A stretch of DNA of 11,183 nt from Bacteroidales bacterium UBA3289 (GTDB taxonomy: Bacteria > Bacteroidota > Bacteroidia > Bacteroidales > UBA932), in assembly GCA_002361625.1 (NCBI GenBank), contig DETL01000014.1, positions 53,935 to 65,117 of the forward strand, in the 5' to 3' direction. Made by a program: the position numbers and the translations under genes. The notes below the pieces were generated by a model, which did no database searches, had not been told where the DNA came from, and saw only the letters and a program-made list of their open reading frames with translations. This document shows, in pieces, positions 6,332-11,183 of the stretch (the stretch's first letter is position 1; every line of letters starts with the position of its first letter).

Positions 6332-6859
6332 ATGAAAAAGTGGATTCTCATCGCAGCGGCCCTCCTCGGGAGCCTCGCGGCCCAGGCACAGGTCAATAAC
6401 CGCTACTACGTCGGCGGAAACATTTCCCTTGGCGCCAGCAACTACGGCACCAGCGTCGTCTTCTATCCGGAAGTGGGTAAAAGGATCAACGACTACCTGA
6501 TGGTGGGCCTCGCCGCCGGGTTCGACTGGAACAACATCGCCAGCGAATCGGACTTCACGATGGGTCTCATCCCGCATGTGAGGGGATATCTTCCCGTGTA
6601 TCAGCGCTTCGGCCTGACCGGCGACACCTACTTTTCCGCCCGTTGGACCCGTCGGCGGGGGTATGAGCCCCTCATCGCCACGCAGACGCTGGGTTTCCGG
6701 CCGGGCATCTACTTCCCCATCGGCAACGTCACCATCTCCACGCAGATCGGCTTCTTCGGCTGGTCCCGCATTGACGACGGAAACAAAAACCCGAGCTCCG
6801 GATGGCAGGCACGCCTCGAAGCTCGGGATATCATTTTCGGAGTCTTGCTGAATCTGTAA
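6332..6859 (+). CDS. small outer-membrane beta-barrel protein
   Basis: This 175-residue protein has a clear Sec signal peptide (MKKWILIAAALLGSLAAQA, cleavage near residue 19/20). The rest alternates hydrophobic and polar residues in short strands separated by turns rich in G, N and D, for example YYVGGNISLG (25-34), YLMVGLAAGF (55-64), VRGYLPVY (83-90) and VTISTQIGFFGW (133-144). The length and pattern fit an eight-stranded outer-membrane barrel of the OMP_b-brl type common in Bacteroidota. No specific function can be assigned. MKKW at 6332 is chosen over an upstream in-frame Met at 6257 because it gives the signal peptide and follows the promoter directly. It is read divergently from transglutaminase-like gene A, and its stop lies six bases from that of the convergent GHL10-like gene. 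Confidence 0.85.
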   Translation: MKKWILIAAALLGSLAAQAQVNNRYYVGGNISLGASNYGTSVVFYPEVGKRINDYLMVGLAAGFDWNNIASESDFTMGLIPHVRGYLPVYQRFGLTGDTYFSARWTRRRGYEPLIATQTLGFRPGIYFPIGNVTISTQIGFFGWSRIDDGNKNPSSGWQARLEARDIIFGVLLNL

Positions 6860-6865
6860 GCTCCG

Positions 6866-7960
6866 CTACTTCGCAAGAAGGACTTTGTCCAATTCGGCCC
6901 AGTGCTCCTCGGTCATGGACCCGGGGGTGAAGAGGCAGATACCGGCGGCACCGGCGTCCAGGGAACCCTTCACGGCCGTGGCAATCTCGGACGGCAGGAG
7001 GCCATGGCCTTCCGGATCCTTGATCTCGGCCTTGCGCTGCCAGTCGTGGCAGATGAAGAGGCCGGAGATGACCGGCATCTTGCCGTCCACCGCCTTCACT
7101 TCCTCCGCCGTAATCTCGGCGAGCCACTCGGCCGGCTCCAGATAGAAGTCATTGTAGTTCATCGGGAAAGCCATGTCGATGGGCCATTCGTTCCACTGCT
7201 GGCGGACCATCGGGACGGCGTGGGAGTCGGGACCCGGGAACACGTCGGCACTGACCTTCTTGCCCATGGCGTGGACGGCGTCGCAGATCTTCGTCACGAG
7301 CTCCGTCACCTTCTTGCAGCGGAAGGCGGTCCACTCGGGAACGGCCTGCGGATCCTCCGCCTGAAGGATGTCGATACCCGTAAGTTCCTTGAATTCACTC
7401 ACGCAACGCTCGCAGTAGCAGCAGTCCGCCGCCGGATACGGGCCGTTGGAGAAGTCCAGTCCGTACTTGTCCCACAGGCCGCGCGCCAGGATGGCGTCCA
7501 CGTAGCGGATGTAGTCCAGCTGGACATAGTCCACCTCGGGGATGGCGGCGTATTCCTTGATCATGGACACGATGAAGTCCTGCACCTCGGGATGCGCCGG
7601 GTCCAGGGCCTTGTAGTAATTCACATAGGCCGGGAACTCGTCGGCACTCTGGCCCAAGCGGTTCACGCAGTACCAGTCGTGGGGCTTCCCGCCCTGGAGC
7701 ATGCAGGGCTTCCAGGCATGGTATTCCAGCCCGAGCTCATGGGCGATCTTCGCGATGGCCGGGGTGTCCTCCACGGACGCCTGGATGCACACGCCGGTAA
7801 AACCGTGGGATTTCCAATTCTCAAACTGGGCCCGGACCTCATTCAGGTCAGGATTCTTGCCCATGCCCTGCCACCCGTACAGCGGCACGGCAGGCTTCTT
7901 TTCAGCGCAGGAGACGAGAACGGCGAGCGCCGCGAAGAGAGGAATCAATAGCTTTCTCAT
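6866..7960 (-). CDS. lipoprotein resembling family-10-like glycoside hydrolases (GHL10/DUF187)
   Basis: This is a 364-residue lipoprotein with signal peptide MRKLLIPLFAALAVLVSC, lipobox LVSC and lipidated Cys18. The mature part reads as a TIM-barrel hydrolase: an early strand GFTGVCIQA (53-61), the hallmark strand VDYVQLDYIRY (143-153) with Asp149 at the position usual for these glycosidase-like proteins, VSADVFPG (236-243), IDMAFPMNYND (261-271) and a closing AGICLFTPGS (339-348). An unusual Cys cluster, Cys180, 181, 183 and 186 (C-C-x-C-x-x-C), follows the hallmark strand and could bind a metal or form disulfides. Related proteins are thought to act on polysaccharides or peptidoglycan, but the substrate here is unknown. 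It is convergent with the barrel gene and divergent from transglutaminase-like gene B. Confidence 0.8.
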   Translation of the reverse strand: MRKLLIPLFAALAVLVSCAEKKPAVPLYGWQGMGKNPDLNEVRAQFENWKSHGFTGVCIQASVEDTPAIAKIAHELGLEYHAWKPCMLQGGKPHDWYCVNRLGQSADEFPAYVNYYKALDPAHPEVQDFIVSMIKEYAAIPEVDYVQLDYIRYVDAILARGLWDKYGLDFSNGPYPAADCCYCERCVSEFKELTGIDILQAEDPQAVPEWTAFRCKKVTELVTKICDAVHAMGKKVSADVFPGPDSHAVPMVRQQWNEWPIDMAFPMNYNDFYLEPAEWLAEITAEEVKAVDGKMPVISGLFICHDWQRKAEIKDPEGHGLLPSEIATAVKGSLDAGAAGICLFTPGSMTEEHWAELDKVLLAK

Positions 7961-7980
7961 ATCATCTGTGTTTATCTACA

Positions 7981-8012
7981 CAAAGTACGGCATTTTCGTC
8001 GGTATTTGCAAA
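7981..8012 (-). promoter_or_regulatory. candidate promoter of the GHL10-like gene
   Basis: On the minus strand TTTG (8012-8009) and GTACTTTG (7988-7981) are 20 bases apart. The -7 box keeps TTTG, but its TA is shifted by one base. The ATG at 7960 lies about 20 bases downstream. Confidence 0.5.
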
Positions 8013-8022
8013 CGCCCGTGGA

Positions 8023-8038
8023 TTTCCCTTCCGGGAAA
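8023..8038. promoter_or_regulatory. small perfect dyad between divergent promoters
   Basis: TTTCCC-TTCC-GGGAAA is a perfect 6-bp-arm inverted repeat. It sits between the -33 elements of the leftward GHL10-like promoter and the rightward transglutaminase-like promoter, where one bound protein could affect both. Nothing in the window encodes an obvious cognate regulator, and such short dyads can occur by chance. Confidence 0.3.
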
Positions 8039-8044
8039 ACGCCT

Positions 8045-8076
8045 GTTGCAGAGGTTTGATTTTCTGACTATATTTG
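8045..8076 (+). promoter_or_regulatory. promoter of transglutaminase-like gene B
   Basis: TATATTTG (8069-8076) is an exact TAnnTTTG -7 box. GTTG (8045-8048), three of four -33 bases, lies 20 bases upstream. The ATG at 8095 follows 18 bases after the -7 box, with AGGAAG (8087-8092) in the short leader as a possible ribosome-binding sequence. Confidence 0.65.
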
Positions 8077-8094
8077 TGAACCAATCAGGAAGAT

Positions 8095-10743
8095 ATGAAA
8101 AAATTGACAGTCCTCTCCCTCGCGGTCGCGCTGCTTGCGGCCGCCTGCGGGTCCTCCCATTTCCTGGAGGAGAAAGCGTACCGCAACCAGGTGCGGAAAG
8201 ACTATGAGACGCGCATGGCGGCGCTGCCGGCGGCGTTCATGCCCGTGGACAAGGGCGGCAAGTGTGCCGGAGAGTCGCTGACCGCCGAGGAGCGGGAGGC
8301 GCTGGAATTCCTCTATGCGTACATGCCGCTCGCGGACGTGACGGATTACCCGGCTGCATTCTATCTGGCGAATGTGCGGAAATCCCTCCAGGCGCGAAAG
8401 GAAATGGGTTGGAATGTTCCGGAGCGGGAGTTCCGCCATTTCGTGCTGCCCCTCCGGACCAACAACGAGGACCTGGATTCCGCCCGGCTGGTCTTTTACG
8501 ACGAGCTGAAGGCGCGGGTGAAGGGCATGTCCATGAAGGAGGCTGTCCTGGAAGTGAACCATTGGTGCCACGAGAAGATGACCTACCAACCGTCCGACGG
8601 CCGCACCCACGCCCCCCTGGCCTCGGTGAAGAACGCCCTGGGCCGATGCGGGGAAGAATCGACCTTCTGCGTCGCGGCGCTGCGCTCCGTAGGGATCCCG
8701 GCCCGCCAGGTCTATACGCCGCGCTGGGCCCATACGGAAAGCAACCACGCCTGGGTGGAGGCCTGGGCCGACGGAGAGTGGGTATTCATCGGTGCCTGCG
8801 AGCCCGAGCCCGTGCTGAATCTCGGCTGGTTCAACGCCCCCGCCTCCCGCGCCATGCTTACCCACACCAAGGTGTTCGGCAACTATGACGGACCGGAGGA
8901 AGTGGTCCTCCGCACGCCGGGCTATACGGAAATCAACCTGATCGACAATTACGCGAAGTCCGCGGAGATCGCCTTCCGGGTACTTTCCGAGAGCGGTGCC
9001 CCGGTGGAGGGCGCCCGCGTGGACTTCTGCATCTACAACTCTTCGCAGTTCTATCCGGCCGTGTCCAAATATACGGATGCCGACGGCCACACGGCGCTTT
9101 CCGCCGGTCTCGGTGACATGCTCGTCTGGGCCTCCAAGGACGGCGCCTACGGCTATGTGAAGGTCCATTTCGGCGAAGACGCCGAGGCGACCATCACGCT
9201 GGATTCTCCGACCGGCGTTTCCGAACTGCTCGCCATCGTCCCGCCGGTGGAGGATGTCACCCTGCCGGAAGTGACCCCGGCGCAGCGGGCGGAAAACGAC
9301 CGCCGCATGGCTTATGAAGACAGTGTCCGGAAGGCCTACATGGCCGGTTTTCCGAACCGCACTGCCGCCGAGGCCTTCGTGGCCGAACTGGGGCTGCCTG
9401 CCCAGGCCGCGCGCCTTGTGGAAGCGTCCGCCGGCAACGGCGCGACGATCATGTCCTTCCTCCGCCAGGCTCCCGACAAGGAGCGGGCGCTCCGCCTGCT
9501 CGCTTCCCTGAGCCGCAAGGACCTGTCCGACGTTCCCGGACATATTCTCTGGGACAGCTACAACGCGACGGAGAGCATCCTCTCTCCCCGCATCGAAAGC
9601 GAATTCCTTTCCCCGTACAAAGGCTGGTTCCTGGAGAACGTCCCGGCGGACATCCAGGCCGCTTTCCGGGGAAACGGCGACCCGGGTCAGGGCGCCCGCG
9701 CCATCCTGGGCTGGATCCGCGACAACGTGAAAGTGGATGAGGATCCGCTCTTCTGGGATATCCCCATGTCCCCGGTCGGCGTCTGGCAGGCCCGGACGGC
9801 CAATCCGCGCTCGCGCGACCTGCTGGCCATCGCCCTGGGCCGGACCTTCGGCGTCGAACTCCGGCGTGACCGCCTGTCCGGTGCCATGATGTACAACGCG
9901 GCCCCAGCCGGGGAGGCGGCGCCCGCCTCCGGACGCGGATTCGGACCGCGCGGAGACTGGCGCTCCCTGGACCTGGAGCAAGCGGCGGAAGTGGCCGATG
10001 CGCCTACGGGGCATGTGGAACTCACTTATACGCCCGTCGAGGGCATTGAACGGCCGGAATACGGCGGACATTTCACGCTCAGCCGCATCGTGGACGGTCG
10101 TCCGCAGATGGTGTTCTTCGGCATGGGCGGCGGCCCTCGCGGAGCGGCCCGGAGTAACGGCGGCTACGGCGGCGAACTTCCCGAAGGAAACTACCTGCTT
10201 GCCAGCGGCAACCGCCTTTCCGACGGTTCTACGCCGGTGACGGTCAATCTGTTCCATGTGAATGCAGGCGATAACCTCCAGATTCCGCTGGTCATCGAAA
10301 CGATGCCCGAAGAGGTGAAGGTGCTGGGAACCTTCCCGCCCTGCGGCGTCCTGACTGCTGTCGATGAAGGCTATTACACCGTCGCCGTCCTGGATGTCGG
10401 CCTGGAGCCCACGAACCACCTGCTGAACGACCTTTCCGCCGCCCGCGCCGCCCTGGAGGCCTGGGGCCGTCCCATCTACCTGATCGCGACGAGCGAAGCC
10501 CAGCTGGAGCGTCTCCACAGCGAGATTGACGGCGGACGTTTCGGAACGCTTCCCAAGACGGTCGTCTTCGGCATCGACACGGACGGCAGCATCCTCTCCG
10601 GCCTCAGCGAGCGCCTCGGCCTCCGTACCGACCAGCTTCCCCTCGTCTCCGTGGTCCATACCGACGGCCGCGCCGTCTATGCCTCCCAGGGCTACACCAT
10701 CGGCACCGGCGAAAAGATCGCGGCCCTGTCCCGGAAGCTGTAG
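8095..10743 (+). CDS. large transglutaminase-like lipoprotein (paralog B)
   Basis: This is an 882-residue paralog of the gene at 3560-6250. The type II signal peptide MKKLTVLSLAVALLAAAC has lipobox AAAC with lipidated Cys18. The transglutaminase-like core has Cys185 (GRCGEES), GIPAR (200-204) and His218 (ESNHAWVEAW), and as in paralog A the expected Asp is Gly233 (WVFIGACEPEP). An Ig-like domain lies at about 290-370, with a region of unknown fold after it and a thioredoxin-like tail without CxxC at about 755-882. By eye about four in five residues match paralog A between residues 65 and 370, and far fewer beyond 400. Two low-complexity insertions rich in Gly and Ala (about 601-620 and 676-695) are absent from A. 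It is presumably anchored in the envelope with its enzyme core in the periplasm or outside; substrate unknown. It has its own promoter and ends at a strong terminator. Confidence 0.88.
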   Translation: MKKLTVLSLAVALLAAACGSSHFLEEKAYRNQVRKDYETRMAALPAAFMPVDKGGKCAGESLTAEEREALEFLYAYMPLADVTDYPAAFYLANVRKSLQARKEMGWNVPEREFRHFVLPLRTNNEDLDSARLVFYDELKARVKGMSMKEAVLEVNHWCHEKMTYQPSDGRTHAPLASVKNALGRCGEESTFCVAALRSVGIPARQVYTPRWAHTESNHAWVEAWADGEWVFIGACEPEPVLNLGWFNAPASRAMLTHTKVFGNYDGPEEVVLRTPGYTEINLIDNYAKSAEIAFRVLSESGAPVEGARVDFCIYNSSQFYPAVSKYTDADGHTALSAGLGDMLVWASKDGAYGYVKVHFGEDAEATITLDSPTGVSELLAIVPPVEDVTLPEVTPAQRAENDRRMAYEDSVRKAYMAGFPNRTAAEAFVAELGLPAQAARLVEASAGNGATIMSFLRQAPDKERALRLLASLSRKDLSDVPGHILWDSYNATESILSPRIESEFLSPYKGWFLENVPADIQAAFRGNGDPGQGARAILGWIRDNVKVDEDPLFWDIPMSPVGVWQARTANPRSRDLLAIALGRTFGVELRRDRLSGAMMYNAAPAGEAAPASGRGFGPRGDWRSLDLEQAAEVADAPTGHVELTYTPVEGIERPEYGGHFTLSRIVDGRPQMVFFGMGGGPRGAARSNGGYGGELPEGNYLLASGNRLSDGSTPVTVNLFHVNAGDNLQIPLVIETMPEEVKVLGTFPPCGVLTAVDEGYYTVAVLDVGLEPTNHLLNDLSAARAALEAWGRPIYLIATSEAQLERLHSEIDGGRFGTLPKTVVFGIDTDGSILSGLSERLGLRTDQLPLVSVVHTDGRAVYASQGYTIGTGEKIAALSRKL
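8632..8660 (+). repeat. 29-bp inverted repeat, copy in paralog B
   Basis: This is the perfect inverted partner of 5682-5710, covering the codons around catalytic Cys185. The two copies are in opposite orientation about 2.9 kb apart. Confidence 0.9.
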
Positions 10744-10764
10744 ATTCACTCCCGGAGACCCAAA

Positions 10765-10806
10765 CAAGAAGAGCGGCCCTCGAAAGGGTCGCTCTTCTTG
10801 GCTTTT
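10765..10806 (+). terminator. strong intrinsic terminator, probably bidirectional
   Basis: Bases 10765-10780 pair with 10785-10800 over 16 bp with a single G-T pair, around a CGAA loop. GC followed by TTTT (10803-10806) comes after the stem on the plus strand. It starts 22 bases after the paralog B stop and ends 13 bases before the stop of the convergent EF-G gene, so the same stem can serve both transcripts. On the minus strand only a TTTGGG tract follows. Confidence 0.85.
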
Positions 10807-10818
10807 CGTAAGAAGGGA

Positions 10819-11183
10819 TTAGTCCTCTTCCTGCTCCTGGGCGGCGTACTCGGCGAGGAGCTTGGCCTGCACGTCGGCAGGGACCTGGACGTACTCCGCG
10901 AACTTCATCTGGAAGGTGGCGGAACCACCGGTCAGGGAGCTCAGGATGGTGGAGTAGCGGTACAGCTCGGCGAGCGGAACGCGGGCGTGGAGGACGGTGA
11001 AGCCCTTGTCCATGTCCTGGTTCATGATCATGCCGCGGCGGGTGTTGAGGTCGCTCATGCAAGGACCCACATACTCGTTCGGGGTGATGATGTCCACATT
11101 GTAGATAGGCTCGAGGATCTTCGGACCGGCGTTCTTGAAGGCCTCCTTGAAGGCGTTGCGGCCGGCGATGATGAAGGCGATTT
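10819..11183 (-). CDS. elongation factor G, C-terminal part (partial at window edge)
   Basis: The frame is open to the window edge and gives about 121 residues ending in the acidic tail AAQEQEED. The visible part is the end of domain IV and domain V of EF-G: AFKEAFKNAGPKILEPIYNV, then DIITPNEYVGPCMSDLNTRRG, matching the family pattern EPIMxVEVxTPxEYxGxVxxDLNxRRG, and the domain V end with LAELYRYSTILSSLTGG. EF-G translocates the ribosome along mRNA. The SSLTGGSATFQMKF stretch departs from the R-S-x-T-x-G-R-G-x-x-x-M-E-F of str-operon FusA. No rps or rpl genes or tuf are seen beside it here. It may be the second EF-G paralog of Bacteroidota; the GTPase domain that would decide this lies outside the window. 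Confidence 0.92.
   Translation of the reverse strand, partial: IAFIIAGRNAFKEAFKNAGPKILEPIYNVDIITPNEYVGPCMSDLNTRRGMIMNQDMDKGFTVLHARVPLAELYRYSTILSSLTGGSATFQMKFAEYVQVPADVQAKLLAEYAAQEQEED

Noticed and set aside
6251..6577. N-terminal extension of transglutaminase-like gene A
   Set aside because: The frame is open, but it overlaps the barrel gene and its promoter, and the lipoprotein signal peptide begins exactly at 6250.
8068..10767. 899-codon open frame antisense to transglutaminase-like gene B
   Set aside because: It covers the real gene on the opposite strand, has shadow-type composition and shows no signal peptide or known motif.

Overview
The window comes from the chromosome of a GC-rich member of the Bacteroidota, most likely order Bacteroidales. 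Three things suggest this: the KsgA sequence, the promoters, which follow the Bacteroidota pattern TTTG-N19-21-TAnnTTTG, and the number of Lol-type lipoproteins. The family cannot be fixed from the sequence. High GC would fit Alistipes-like or uncultured gut Bacteroidales. No phage, transposon, tRNA, rRNA or CRISPR was seen.

Left part (1-3567), housekeeping and stress. A divergent promoter pair lies at the left edge. ksgA/rsmA follows on the + strand and carries an unusual lysine-rich insertion in its C-terminal domain. Next comes a striking array of five 65-bp tandem units (1081-1405), each centred on a hairpin, filling the gap between ksgA and the convergent gpx-ohrR operon. That operon (- strand) encodes a thiol glutathione-peroxidase-family enzyme and an OhrR-type MarR regulator. 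A perfect 16-bp dyad covers its predicted -33 element. Divergent from it, a dtd-nitroreductase operon runs on the + strand.

Central part (3560-10743), an envelope locus. Two large paralogous lipoproteins of about 890 residues, each with a transglutaminase-like Cys-His core, an Ig-like domain and a thioredoxin-like tail, face away from each other. Between them lie a small outer-membrane beta-barrel gene and a lipoprotein resembling family-10-like glycoside hydrolases (GHL10/DUF187). The four genes alternate in strand and are linked by shared divergent promoter regions. They look like a small cell-surface module, perhaps acting on peptides or glycans, but no function can be assigned from sequence. 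The two paralogs are nearly identical in their catalytic regions, including a 29-bp perfect inverted repeat, and much more divergent in their C-terminal halves. This suggests duplication followed by local gene conversion or selection.

Right edge (10765-11183). A strong, probably bidirectional terminator separates the second transglutaminase-like gene from the 3' end of an EF-G gene on the - strand. That gene looks more like the second Bacteroidota EF-G paralog than the str-operon FusA.
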